Part shown: positions 26,870-37,460 of the stretch, one piece after another
How the letters are laid out: the number at the start of each line of letters is the position of its first letter
Position numbering within the stretch: the stretch's first letter is position 1
Assembly (NCBI GenBank): GCA_050084515.1
Contig: CM114271.1
Coordinates: 43,648,001 to 43,712,000 of the forward strand
Reading direction: 5' to 3'
Length of the DNA stretch: 64,000 nucleotides
From: Blasia pusilla
Taxonomy: Eukaryota > Marchantiophyta > Marchantiopsida > Blasiales
Notes under the pieces: model-generated
Told to the model about the DNA's origin: nothing
Database searches by the model: none
What the model saw: the letters and a program-made list of their open reading frames with translations, nothing else
Program-made: the position numbers and the translations under genes

Positions 26870-29200
26870 GTGTCGTCTTCAGACAAGGGGGAGCATGTAG
26901 AGGATTGTGTTAGTGATCCACCCTCCATATTGAGTGGTCCTACCAGTTGGGCGTACGAGAGGCAAGACCGAGATAGAGGACCGCATAGGTTTTCGGGTAT
27001 TGTAGACACTATAGATGTCGCGACCCTTATGACCAAACGAGTGCCAAGCGGAACATCGGAACATTAGCGGGCTCACGCTAAGATGGTTTGCGCGTTGGAG
27101 TAGTCTCAAAGAGGAGACAAGAGATGAGACGCGAGTGAGGCTTCGCGTTTCAGATGTTGTGGTCGCGATCAAGAAACCTGGACCAAACGCGAATGAGACT
27201 TGAAAGAAGTCGAGTCTAGGAAGTGGGTTGCCAAAGGAAGGATCCGGATTTGGAACACCACTAGCGTTTAAGAGTTTCCGATTGTATTTATGGCCATAAC
27301 TTTTAGCGCCAAGATGCGTTTGGATTAAATAAGGGTGCGTTGGAAATCTTGTAGAAAGCCGGTTCAAACACACCAAAGAATGCTGGAAACGCATAAGCAG
27401 CGGCTGAGAAAAAACCCGGAAACGATTGTAAGTGGAGTCGGGTTGAGGGCCACAATGAAGGGCCCGACCCTCCTTTTCCAAAGGGGGGGGTTATTGGAGA
27501 ACCCCAGAAGTACTAGTAAGGGGGAAGGTCTTCGAGAGTGCTTGGAACCCAAACCCCACTTTGGGCGCCGCGGGGCGGCTCAAGGGCATGGAACGGAACG
27601 CGAGTTTGGGGGTTGGGTTGGAAAACCTGCACCAAGTCCATTGAGGTGATTTTAGACATCCCTCTTGGATTTCACCCCGCGACTCAATTACTTGGGTCTC
27701 GGTTTGGAACTCCCACGAGGACTGTTGAACAGTTGGGATCGCTAGGCGCGCGGGTGCCATTTCAGATCCCTGGACTATCTAGGAAGTCTGTTCCAAGTCT
27801 TGAAGGACTTGCCATGTTTTGGAAACTAGGACCTAAGGAAGGTTGAGCTTGATGAGACGCCGAGTTGAGGACTCGGTGGGTTGGAACGCTGGTCGACCCA
27901 GACCCGACTAACGAGAGTGCGTGTTTGGGTGCAGATCGGCGATGAGTTCGTGACCTACTGAACGTACGCTTCCGAAACACTAAAGATTGACGTTCAAGGA
28001 GAGTAGGGGCACGACAATAGAGCTATATGACTTCACTGCAGAGTTTAGAGTTGGTGTGACTCACAACGGGCTAGGAACTCTAGAAAGTTCAACCTATTTA
28101 TTGCATGGAACGGTATGTTCCAGCATTTAGAGGGGGAACCCATGGACGATTACCATGAGTTCTCCCATAGATATACCTAGGAGATTGAGGCATGGCGACT
28201 CTACTATGACCCACACTATGTGTCATGGATAGTGCCGTTTCCAGATGAGGAGGAGGAGTCAAGAGAGGCTACTTCCTCTTCCACTAGTGATGTTTTGGGA
28301 GGGGTCACTCGCACTAGAGCAGTTGCACCATCTAGTCGGGTTCATCCCACATTTACCCCCGTGGTTGAGTTCTTCGCTGAGTTGAGGGCGAGCTACCAAG
28401 GGGTACGGACGGAAAAGTTACAGAGCATCCATGACTTCCAGAGGCGCCCGGGTGAGAGTTTGCCTGAGGCTTACACTCGCTTACGTTGGTTGATCAACGT
28501 CACTTAGGGGATGATAGAGGCTCAGGCTATCTAGATGGTACACGATGCTGGAAGGGACCCTACGGACACGGGTGCGGGAGGGGTGCTTCTTATCAACACC
28601 TCCCCTACATTGAGAGATGGTTTTAGGACCGCCGAGAATATTGATCGCAACATGGCGGAGGAGAGCATAGCATCCATGGGTTCTGGGCGAGAGCCATCAC
28701 GATTGTCTGCACCACAAGTGCATCAACGTGGACTCCGAGATAGGTCAACTATGGCACCACGAGCTTAGGGAGGATATCGGGAGGCCGTGCCACAAGGACT
28801 TGCGCTTGCATATGCGGCTCAGCAGCAGCCACCTACAATTGCTTGTTGGTCATGTGGTGGAGCCCATCATCAGCGTGATTGCAGTCGTCAAGATCATGGA
28901 CGTATTCCTCAGTATGGAGGAGGAGACGGTGTTGCACCAGGAGATTATCAATGTGAGTGTTGTCAGAGGTATGGTCACACATGCGTCAGGTGTTTCAATT
29001 TACACCTTGAGTTATGTCCGGACGGAGGGCCAGAGAGGGCACTAGAGCGAGTAGTCGGTCCGGTGGGCTAGAGATTGTGCATTAGGTGGTCCCGTTGGGG
29101 GACGAGGACCTAGAGTAACCCGACAGGGTGGTGGAGTTGCCCGTGGAGGAGGTAGAGTCCCACCACCTAGAGGCATTGAGGGAGATGCCGGACGTGAGGC
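26870..29200 (+). pseudogene. Gag of gypsy copy B (interrupted by a solo LTR)
   Basis: The N-terminal part (SSSDKGEHVED, then PHRF near 26,990) is split from the capsid (from about 28,022, YDFTAEFRVG-like) by the solo LTR. The capsid frame contains PMDDYHEFSH, DYPHYVSW-like and HDFQRRPGESLPEAY blocks. Two Cys/His clusters follow: CWSCGGAHHQRDC and CECCQRYGHTCVRC (28,840-29,010). In-frame stops are TAG at 28,178, 28,505, 28,532 and 28,766. Copy A has Gln at the first three. Confidence 0.75.
27016..28016 (+). mobile_element. Solo LTR of a third retrotransposon family, with target-site duplication
   Basis: It begins TGTCGCGACC and ends GGGGCACGACA, giving TGTCG...CGACA inverted ends and 1,001 bp. 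ATAGA at 27,011-27,015 is repeated at 28,017-28,021 as the 5-bp target duplication. Copy A, at the homologous gag position near 23,120 on minus, lacks the insert and has a single copy of the target. The orientation as plus is taken from TG-first and could be the reverse. A 200-bp relative lies at 14,609-14,811. Confidence 0.8.
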
Positions 29201-29516
29201 TGGGATGGCTGCTCATATATAGCAGCTACAAGAGCATATTGCCACTATGGCATTGAGGTTACCCGATGCTAGATCCATGGCATCAACATCATATGGAGCA
29301 GCCAAAGATATGGAGGATCTTGGTTGGATGTGGGGGGTTGCCCAGATGGAGGCCGCCGCAGTTGTGACGCGTGGAGCAGTCGTAGAGTTGGATCCACAGT
29401 GAGGGGAAGCCAGGAAATAGACGAGGCTTCCTTAGTCTTTCACGTTGTTTGAGGCAATGAGGATCCCATCGATGGGTCGTGATCAGAGTTCCTAGAGAGT
29501 TCATGATGTTATTGGT

Positions 29517-30340
29517 GTGCAAGCACGGAGAAAGATGGGAGAAACGAGTGCGAAGACTCCTATTACTGATGTTCAGGAGGAGCATGTGTCAAGCACGTTG
29601 TTGGAGGCGGCCACTATTGTGTACCAGGCTCCTTTGTTTTCTCCTTCCGATGTTATGAGGTTGGGAATTACGCCCGCGGAGGTTTCCTGGCTGGCCGCTA
29701 CGCTATGTGAGCATGGAGTTGGAGTTCCTACATCATGTTCAGAGGTGATTGCAGAGGAGGTGATGGACCTGTTCTTGGAGCGGATGCTCGGGCCATCCAC
29801 GTCAGATTCATGGTAGGCTGCGGTTGCTAGGATGGCGGAGATGCCCGCTAGACCCGCGATAGAGCGGGCTATGGCTTCTCCTGGTGTTGTGTTGCTGGAT
29901 AACCAGGGAGATGTCTTCCAGTTGGCGAGTCTAGGAGGTAGAGCTTTTAGTCCGCAACGCGTCTTGTTGGATTCAAGAGCGCAACCCCTGATGTTGGGGA
30001 AAGCATCATTCAAAGGATTGGGCTTGACGAGAGCCGATATGGAGCATGGTCCATTCTGGATACACACATCCTTGGGTGGAGCAAATACCACACAGTATAT
30101 CACCCGACATGAGATTATGGTGAGGATTCGCCGAGATATCCTATAGATGAGTCCGTGGTGGGAGCCAAGGCGATAGTGACCAATGCAGAGTCCTACGACG
30201 TCTTGGTTGGTGAAGCACTGTTGTACCCAATGGGGTTTTCCCTGGATTACTGGGAGGAGTCAGCATCCTATAGACCAAGATGGCAATTGGTGATGATCGA
30301 ATTTGTTCATTACTTGTTCGATTCACAGGTGGAATGGTCG
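29517..30340 (+). pseudogene. Protease region of gypsy copy B
   Basis: The frame from 29,517 to 30,146 contains a segment conserved in copy A (SSTLLEAATIVYQAPLF) and then the aspartic protease start VLLDSRAQPLMLGKASF near 29,965, with the usual DSG changed to DSR. A continuation in the next frame (30,155-30,352, VLVGEALLYPMGFSLDYWEE) is the protease tail. A TAG at 29,814 and frame changes inactivate it. Confidence 0.65.
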
Positions 30341-30357
30341 ATTGACGGCTAGGAGAG

Positions 30358-31620
30358 ATGGCAACTTTAGCAGCATTTAGGAGTGTCATCACGTGGCCTT
30401 CTAATTTGATTGAGGGGCATGTCCATTTAGAGGATATCCCCGCGCCTACCACTTCTAGGAAGAGGAGTGTCATGATACCCGCATCATTCCTTGGAGGAGA
30501 GGTGCCGCTATGGGGCTCGACTGAGGAGCTCCGACGTTTATCTGATGAGCATGTGCAGACCGCGTGGAGTGAGGCGTTTGCATCTGAGCATGACAGATTA
30601 GAGGAACCCGAGGTAGCCAGGAGTGCTGCTATAACCCCTTTGGACACCACCCCGATTGTGTGGTGCATCCTAGAGAAGGGTATTTGCGTGCTGGTTCTCT
30701 TTGGAGGGATCAACACTGGTTTAATTGTTGTTTTACAGGCAGGAGTGTGCATGCAACCGTACCTATACGTTGAGATTGATGATGTTGCAAGGCGCGCTTC
30801 ACTTCACCATGTGGCGCAGTTATGCCTTCGATTTCTCGACTTGTTGTCTGCGTCCGCCATCCAGAGATACCAGAGTTCCCTACTGAGCGACATTTCATTG
30901 CTGGGGGCGCACGACTTGGAGCGGGTAGGGGCCATAGAGTTGGTCATTGCTGGTTGGCCGTGTCAAGGCCAATCGAGTGCTGGACGAGGTAGCGGGTTTG
31001 CTGATACTCGGTCCAGGTTGTTTTGGGAGATTATGCAGATTTTACGACACTTGAAGGAGCATCAATCTCGTTCTCCAACATACATTTTGGAGAATGTGCA
31101 GCTTTTGGGCGATTCGAGGTCCCGCGTGGTGACGAGTGTACATCAGGTGCGCGCATGGATTGGCCCGGCAGTGTTTTTTGATGTGGTGAGTGTAGGTTCT
31201 AGAGCATACCGCCTGCGTCTTTGGTAGACCAACTTGGTCCCACATGAGATTTTGCGCAGGGCGTAAGCTAGAGTGGAGCGCCCCTCCGATTTGTTGGTGG
31301 ATTCTATTATGGATCCAGGTCATTGATCACAAGCAATGAGGCACAATGATCAATTGCCATTGACTATGGTCAACATGATTGGTATGCCAAGGGAATACTT
31401 TCCCACATTTGTGAGTTTTCTTGCTTCCTATACATTCAAGGAGGCCAAACCTAGCTTGGTTTGGGATGACCATGTATAGAGGTTGGTGGAGCCCAATGCC
31501 GATGAGCAAGAGCAAGTGATGGGATTCCCCACCAGAGTGATGGCAATACCATCACTATCAGAGGCATCACGACGTCATGTCTTGGGTCATGCGATGGACC
31601 TAAACTGCTTAACATGGACT
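30358..31620 (+). pseudogene. C5-cytosine DNA methyltransferase (DNMT3-like) domain of gypsy copy B
   Basis: An open frame of 289 codons (30,358-31,227) keeps the core. Motif I (SAM binding) is VLVLFGGINTGL at residues ~118-129. YVEIDDVARRASLHHVAQL, the motif II-III region, follows. Motif IV is GWPCQGQSS with the catalytic Cys at residue 202 (codon 30,961-30,963). The RSRLFWEIMQILRHL block, motif VI ILENV (Glu 31,090) and motif VIII RAYRLRLW follow. A TAG at 31,225, where copy A has Trp, ends the frame. Beyond it similarity continues through NLVPHE to MGFPTRV and EASRRHVLGHAMDLN, resembling motif X of DNMT3/DRM enzymes, to about 31,620. The I-IV-VI-VIII-X order is DNMT3-like, not the permuted DRM order. 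It lies between protease and RT. Cellular gene capture is inferred. Confidence 0.9.
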
Positions 31621-31942
31621 TTCAGCTTAATTAGGAGTAGTTGAGCAATATCGTTTACGGATGCAACAGATCACAGCTATTGCGTTGGTGAGCCCCATGC
31701 CTACCAAGACAGTTGAGGCAATGGTTGGGGGCAAGATCCGAGGACATCGACACACCAGGGATGATCAAGAGAGACACCCTTGGACTTCTTGGGATGTTTT
31801 GCAGGTATGTCAGGAGATGGTAACCACAATATCGAGCGTGGTTTTGGGTACTGCATATGGAGATGAGAGTTATATTATTCGAGACAGGGTTGCACCATAG
31901 CAACCACCAACACCCGCATCGGAGAGTCCTACCGTAGTCACG

Positions 31943-33420
31943 ATGGAGACTTGGGATCCAGATATGGGCCCTAAGTTAACAGAAGGAGAGCGATGCCGGA
32001 TTCATCAGTTCCTGAGGAGTTATAGGAGTTGGTTTGCATTTAGCATGCAGGATTTGGGTACGTTGAAGGATCCTTGGATCCACATTGAGTTATCAAGTGA
32101 CACGCCGATCTTCCAACGATCCTACAGGTATAGTGACATGGAGAGAATTCTGATTCAGAGTAGGAACTAGGACTTGGTTGGAGCAAGACTAGTGGAGATG
32201 TCACATGGAGAGTATGCATTTGCCACTGTCATGCCCGCCAAGAAGGTGTTGCATGGCAACTGGACGGATAGGCGGATGTGTGGAGATTACCGACCTATCA
32301 ATCGGCAGAAAAAGTCCGATTGGTATGCCATGTCCACTCTTGAGGAGATCTTTGATGCTATTGGGCATGCAAAGGTCTTCAGTTTGTTAGATCTTCGAGT
32401 CGGATACCATCAACTACCTACCACATTGGAGGACAGACAGACGGCATTTTGGGGCATCGATCCTCAAAGGAAGGATTGCTTGTACCAGTGGCGGTTCTTT
32501 CCATTTGGGTTAAAGAATATGCCGGCTGAGTTTTAGAGGGTCATGGATAGGATCTTGGCAGGTTTGGATTTTGCTAGATATTATATTGATGACATCGTAG
32601 TCTTTAGCGCCATGATTGAGGAGCATGAGCGACATCTAGAGAAGGTGTTCCGACGATTACAATTACATGGGGTGAAGCTACATCCAGGCAAGTGCAAGTT
32701 CTTCTACGACCACACTGAGTATTTGGGTCAAACGATATACCCATGTGGCCTTGGTGTACAACAGATGAAGGTAGAGGCTATTTCACGCATTCTACACCCT
32801 ACAGATATGAGTGGAGTTCATGCATTCATGGGATTGGCTAACTTCTATCAACAGTACGTCAAGGGTTTTACCTCGATTGTGCAACCGCTGACCTTCTTGA
32901 CCAAGATGGATCAAGAGTGGTACTAGGAGGATGAGCATGAGAGAGCATTTCAGATGCTCAAGGACAAATTGACGTCCACGCCCATATTGAGGAGCTTGAT
33001 CAGGGGACGTCCTTTCCAGTTGCATACCGATTGGAGCATGTTGGGGCTTGGAGCTATGCTCATCCAACATGACGATGATGGTAGAGAGTTCATGGTGGCT
33101 TACGGTAGTCGCTCGAGCAAAGTTGTAGAGGCAAAGTATAGCTTGTATGAGGGTGAGTGCTTGGCTATGGTGTGGGTTGTGGCACACTTCAGGTATTATC
33201 TATTTGGCAACCCCTTTATCATCATTATTGATCATTAGGCACTTAAGTGGTTGATGGAGTCCGACAAGTTTACAAGGAAGCTTGCAATGTGGGCTCTTTT
33301 GTTGTAGGAGCATGACTTCGAGGTGGTGCATAGACGTGGGACTCTCAACCAAGATACATATGGTTTGAGCCGTAACCCATGCCCGAGTCAGCGAGATGCG
33401 ATTGGAGCTCATTGGCATGG
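31943..33420 (+). pseudogene. Ty3/gypsy reverse transcriptase and RNase H of copy B
   Basis: RT motifs in order: RMCGDYRPINRQ, FSLLDLRVGYHQL (first Asp), YQWRFFPFGLKNMPAEF, YYIDDIVVFS (catalytic Asp pair near 32,585), KCKFF and YLGQTI. The RNase H part includes the RPFQLHTDWSMLGLGAML block, YGSRSS and ECLAMVWVVAHFRYYLFG. All of it is in one frame from 31,943, broken only by TAG at 32,168, 32,534, 32,924, 33,236 and 33,305. The enzyme makes element cDNA and degrades the RNA strand. Copy A lacks this region entirely. Confidence 0.93.
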
Positions 33421-34785
33421 TGAAAGTGATGAGGAGTTGGTGCTAGGATGGCATGCGTCAGCCTATTTGGGCTTGTTGTCTATGGAGAGCCAGATTGTTG
33501 AGACTTCCATGGCGAGGTCTGATGGAGAGTCCTTAGATCTAGAGGCCGGTCAGGCGACGACAGGTGGCCAAGATATTCACAACGATGGAGTGGTCTTGGA
33601 GTACTTGCGTACTGACAGTGTCGCGAGCACAGTGGATGCTAGGGAGTGGGATCGGATCCTACAGCAAGCCAGACGATTTGGGTCGGAGGGCACACATGTG
33701 TTGCGAGTGTGGGAGGATGATAGAGTGCATGTAGTGCCTCATCCTTCGCAAAGAGTACGTTTGGTGCGTCATGCCCACGAGGAGTTGGGTCATTTTGGAG
33801 TGAAGCGGATGTACATCTTGCTCCAGATTTACTATTGGTGGCGAGGCATGCAGACTGACGTTCAGCAGTTTGTTGCCAAATGCATGCTCCGACTTCACAG
33901 TTGCATCCACTTCCGATCATCGGTTTAGTTTCTAGATGGATTTTGGATTTTGCAAGACCTTTACCTTTGACGGTGCGCCATAGTCATTATGTGTTGTTGA
34001 TGGTCGAGCACTTCTCGAAGTGGATAGAGTTGGTTGCATTGTCTGACAAAGCGAGTGAGGGAGGAAGTAGCGTATGCCTTCCTAGATCGAGTGCTGAGTC
34101 ATTACCCTGCACCAGCTGAGGTGTTGACAAACCAAGGTACAAAGTTTTACGGGGAGTTTCAGGCCTTGTAAGATTAGGGTTTAGGGTTTAGGGTTTAGGG
34201 TTTAGGCTTTGCAAGATTATCCTGAGGCGGATGAACTAACGGAGAGGGTTGTGCAGACGGTGAAGAAAGAACTACGCAAGTATGGCTTGTAGAGAGGCCA
34301 CCTAGGAGATTGGGACCTTCAGTTGCCGTATTCAACAGGTAGGCATCCTTAGCGTCTTTCTCATCGTACTTGTTGCTTTATGGATGTGAGCCAGATTTAC
34401 CTACGACCATTCGTCGAGATGTTGGTGAGGTGTTGAACCTTGATAACTTGATGTATGGATGAGAGCATGTTCATAGAGGGCTGAGTTGTTCCAAAGAGTC
34501 ATGCCCATGGCGTTTGAGAACTTGGTGATTGCGCAACATCGGGATACATTGAGGTATGCGACTATTCGGGGGGGGTGGTTATCAACCTACTATCAGGAGA
34601 TTTCATCAGGGAGACTATGTCTACTTGCAGCAAACAACATCCACTACGTTGGATGTGACTGCAAGGTGCACCATCTTGAGAGTGCGTGACTTGAGGTGCA
34701 CCATCTTGAGAGTGCGTACCTTCACGAGTAGTGGAGGACATGCTCAAGAGGTTGAGGATGACCTACTAAGGCCCTGGGAAACTTG
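33421..34785 (+). pseudogene. Integrase of gypsy copy B
   Basis: It contains the zinc domain HAHEELGHFGVKRM...YYWWRGMQTD...KCM (33,765-33,890), then a deletion and frame change at the second Cys pair. WILDFARPL holds the first catalytic Asp and FSKWIELVAL follows. In the second catalytic block (VLTNQGTKFYGEF, about 34,120) the Asp is replaced by Asn. A telomeric repeat patch at 34,173-34,207 replaces coding sequence found in copy A. The C-terminal RRFHQGDYVYLQ near 34,600 is typical of gypsy integrase. Inactive. Confidence 0.82.
34173..34207 (+). repeat. Interstitial telomeric repeat (TTTAGGG)n
   Basis: ATTAGGG, three perfect TTTAGGG units and TTTAGGC lie between GGCCTTG and GATTATCCTGAGG. 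In copy A the same flanks (reverse strand, about 13,970-13,905) enclose about 37 bases of coding sequence. The patch is therefore a replacement, not part of the element. Confidence 0.92.
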
Positions 34786-35310
34786 AGAGAGTAGGTTTCC
34801 CCTTCGTTTCGGCTCATTTGGAGCAATATTGAGGAACTTACTATTTTAGGCAAGTATCATTTTGAGTATATGGTCGATTTATATTTTTCGTAATTGGCCT
34901 TTGACCTCCTACATCAGGTCAAGAGCCAAGGAGGTGACTTGGGAGCATAGGTTACCATGAAGAGAGAGCTTGGGAGAGGTGAGGGGTATACCTCAAGGAG
35001 AGAGAGCTTGAGAGCTCATTCTCTCTTTGTTGAACCTCTTGGCATGAGGCGGAAAAGCTATGGTCTTGCTTGCCTTGTGTGTGTAACCGAAGCCTCTCAT
35101 TAGGAGAGCGGGTTTGGTTTGATATTGAGAGAGATATGTGAAAGTGCACACATTTGAGAGCAATGGTGTTGAGAGAGATTGGATCTTGATTTATTGGAGA
35201 TATTTTGGTACTTCTTATCTCCTTGTTTGGATACCATGAGTTAGCATGGGATCGTGTGTGTTTGTGTGTGTGTTCGGTGAAAGCGATGTATGTTGTGTAT
35301 GCTCACGACA
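34712..35310 (+). repeat. 3' LTR of gypsy copy B (5'-truncated)
   Basis: It aligns with the 5' LTR from about base 45 (GCGxACCTT) and runs to ...GCTCACGACA at 35,310, giving the canonical CA end. Just upstream, a ~30-bp unit containing GCACCATCTTGAGAGTGCG is duplicated in tandem (34,668-34,716). Confidence 0.82.
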
Positions 35311-37460
35311 TGCTCTAGTCAAAACAACATTTTCAGTAAATTGTGTTATCTTTTATTTTTGTTACTTTCTCCTTTCGATAATCCCATTCACATTTTGTGC
35401 ACAATTCAGAATATTCCTGCCACATTATCGATTTTTCCAATTAGGTTCCACTTACTATCACATTACTCTAGCTAGCATATTGCATTTGAGTTCTTCGTCC
35501 CACTACCACTAACACTACCTTCAACATTAACTAATGTTATTGTCCATTTCTTCAACCAACTATTGTTAACAATCACAACACAAACTCCTTCCCGTTCCCA
35601 CTCAATTTCATTCAGTTTTACCATATCTTACGCCAATAAGTTCCTCGTACTCCACCTCAATTTACACTGCTCTTCACATATACCTACTTTTCAAGGGTTC
35701 TTCTAAGATGCATTACTAATACTACTCTTCCACTTTGTCAGTCCCTTTGGTCACGATTGCCAAAGTATTTAATTTTCCTTGCATTCGTCAACCTTACATT
35801 TCCCATGATCCTTTTTCACTCTTCTACAATTTTGCCTACAATTCCAATAGACACATTTTACAATTCGCTCCAATGCTTCAAACATAACTTCTAATCTCTT
35901 ACATCTCTTCACACATTCATGTTCAATTATCCATATCAACCTACTAACAAATTAAAATTAACTTTTCCTACCTTTTGTTACAACTTTCTGATCCTTTTAT
36001 AATAACAGAGCGTTACAAGAAATTACTATTTTACCAACATATGTTCATCATAATGTCCTATAGCACCTTATATTTTCCTCGTTTAGTAGTCCATTATAAC
36101 TTTTGGCTGCACATTGGTTGGATTTGGGGTATTGCGTATGTCGGCCCTGTTTTGTTACATGAGTTCATGAGAGTGAATGGAAGAGGGATAGAAACACCCT
36201 GAAGGATTCTTGAGTTGTGGGGGTGCGAGACATTGGAAGGGCTCGCTTTTCCGTGGATGTAAAACTCCATATTCTAAGGGCGCGATTCCATGGCTCAAAT
36301 TGTATTGGAGACGGTGGTAGTTAGCTAGATCTAAAACATCGTATGGTCTACTTACTTTTGAAACAATCAGAGTAATGAGTTCTTTTTGTCGGCGTCAATG
36401 GTTTTGGGCGGGGTCGTTGGAATTCTTGGGAAGACAAATTTTGGGCGCAAGAAGTCCGCATCGTCCTAGCGCCCTGCCATACCTTCCAATGCCGGTTTGT
36501 TATATGAAAACAAACTGGTTCTTCAAGTTTGTTTCGATAAGCGGCTTTCCGTTCTATTGTGGGTGCACTCGGGTTTCTTGTGTCCATTTTGTGTGTTCGG
36601 TTGCATGTGCGCTCAGTCCTCGATTATGGAGCTACCTGCCGGCAACCGGCGGAAATTCGCAGGACCCCTTATCCGGCTGTTGGAGCCGAATAAGGGGTTT
36701 CAGGGTGGCACGCGACCCCAAGATCCCTGCCAACTCGCAGTCGAGGTCGCCGCGATCATGTCACAGAAGGTGTGTTAGAAATAGGTGGTAATACCGTCAC
36801 AAACTTTGCGACGTTCATTGAATACTATCCGTAGGATCCGGAATCCGGGGTCGGGTCAGGTCATGACGATCTCGGCCGCATGGGACCGATGATTCGGGCG
36901 ACCGAGCTGGATCAGCGGAAGGATCTTGCGTTCTTGCTGCGGACGAAGACGGACGACTACGGTGCAATCACAGGGATTGCCACGCAACTGTCCTGAAGAA
37001 GGAGAAGACGGATTTCGGATTGAATCGCTGCGTCGGAGCATGTTTCTGGTTGCAGAAATCACAACAAATTGTCAACAGGAGACGGTGGCGCGTGTTTGAT
37101 GATTGGCAGGGGTGAAACTGTGAAGAAGAAGAAGGTGGAGGAGGAGGCAGGGTTGGATTGAACTTCTGCCGCGGAAGTTGTTTTCGGTTGCAGAAATCGC
37201 CAGAAATTCTCAGCACTATAGGCGGGACGATATCCCATTGCTGGGAATTACAATGCGATGCAGGAGGCTTTGTGAAGCCCAATATTATATGCTGCATTGC
37301 ATTGGTATTCAGGTCGCACCCAACTTGGATAAGCCTTGTGGCTAGTTGTCGTAGAGATCGGGATCAATGGCGGCCCGCTGTCCTTAACATCGCTGGTCCG
37401 CAGTGTTTTTAATCAGCAAAGGCTGGGGGCGTGAAACATTGCTCCTTTGGCATCGCAGCG
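35311..37460. other. Intergenic DNA and PAP2-gene 5' flank
   Basis: 35,311-36,300 is pyrimidine- and AT-rich with no gene seen. 36,350-37,460 is GC-richer and should contain the promoter and 5' leader of the phosphatase gene. Two ~100-base segments at about 36,965-37,075 and 37,110-37,215 are imperfect tandem copies sharing GGTTGCAGAAATC. No coding motif recognised. Confidence 0.5.

Larger units (their letters stand above)
25558..35310 (+). mobile_element. DNMT-encoding Ty3/gypsy retrotransposon, copy B
   Basis: In order: 5' LTR lacking its last ~130 bases (25,558-26,063), leader, gag, protease, C5-methyltransferase, RT, RNase H, integrase and a 3' LTR lacking its first ~100 bases (34,712-35,310). 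A 1-kb solo LTR of another family sits in gag (27,016-28,016) and a telomeric repeat patch sits in integrase. The RT to integrase frame (31,943-33,928) is continuous except for five TAG codons. All stops in the gag frame are also TAG. The PHD segment seen in copy A is absent, apparently lost by deletion at the 3' LTR junction. Confidence 0.9.

Noticed and set aside
26879-27481. 200-codon minus-strand reading frame
   Set aside because: Spans gag and the start of the solo LTR in antisense; no recognisable domain.
27335-27846. Overlapping 102-104-codon plus frames
   Set aside because: Lie wholly inside the solo LTR; GC-rich noncoding sequence stays open by chance.
29573-30103. 176-codon minus-strand reading frame
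   Set aside because: Antisense shadow of the copy B protease frame.
30141-30752. 203-codon minus-strand reading frame
   Set aside because: It is the antisense of the methyltransferase region of copy B; no motif on that strand and codon pattern follows the sense gene.
30358-31227. Reading the methyltransferase as a host DRM or CMT gene
   Set aside because: It is flanked in the same orientation by retroviral protease and RT, occurs in two element copies at the same position, and lacks chromodomain/BAH or UBA regions of host enzymes.
34173-34207. True chromosome end or telomere
   Set aside because: Only about five units, embedded in retrotransposon coding sequence with intact DNA on both sides.
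36375-36791. 138-codon frame upstream of the PAP2 gene
   Set aside because: No similarity I recognise and no splice link to the gene; more likely leader or promoter DNA.
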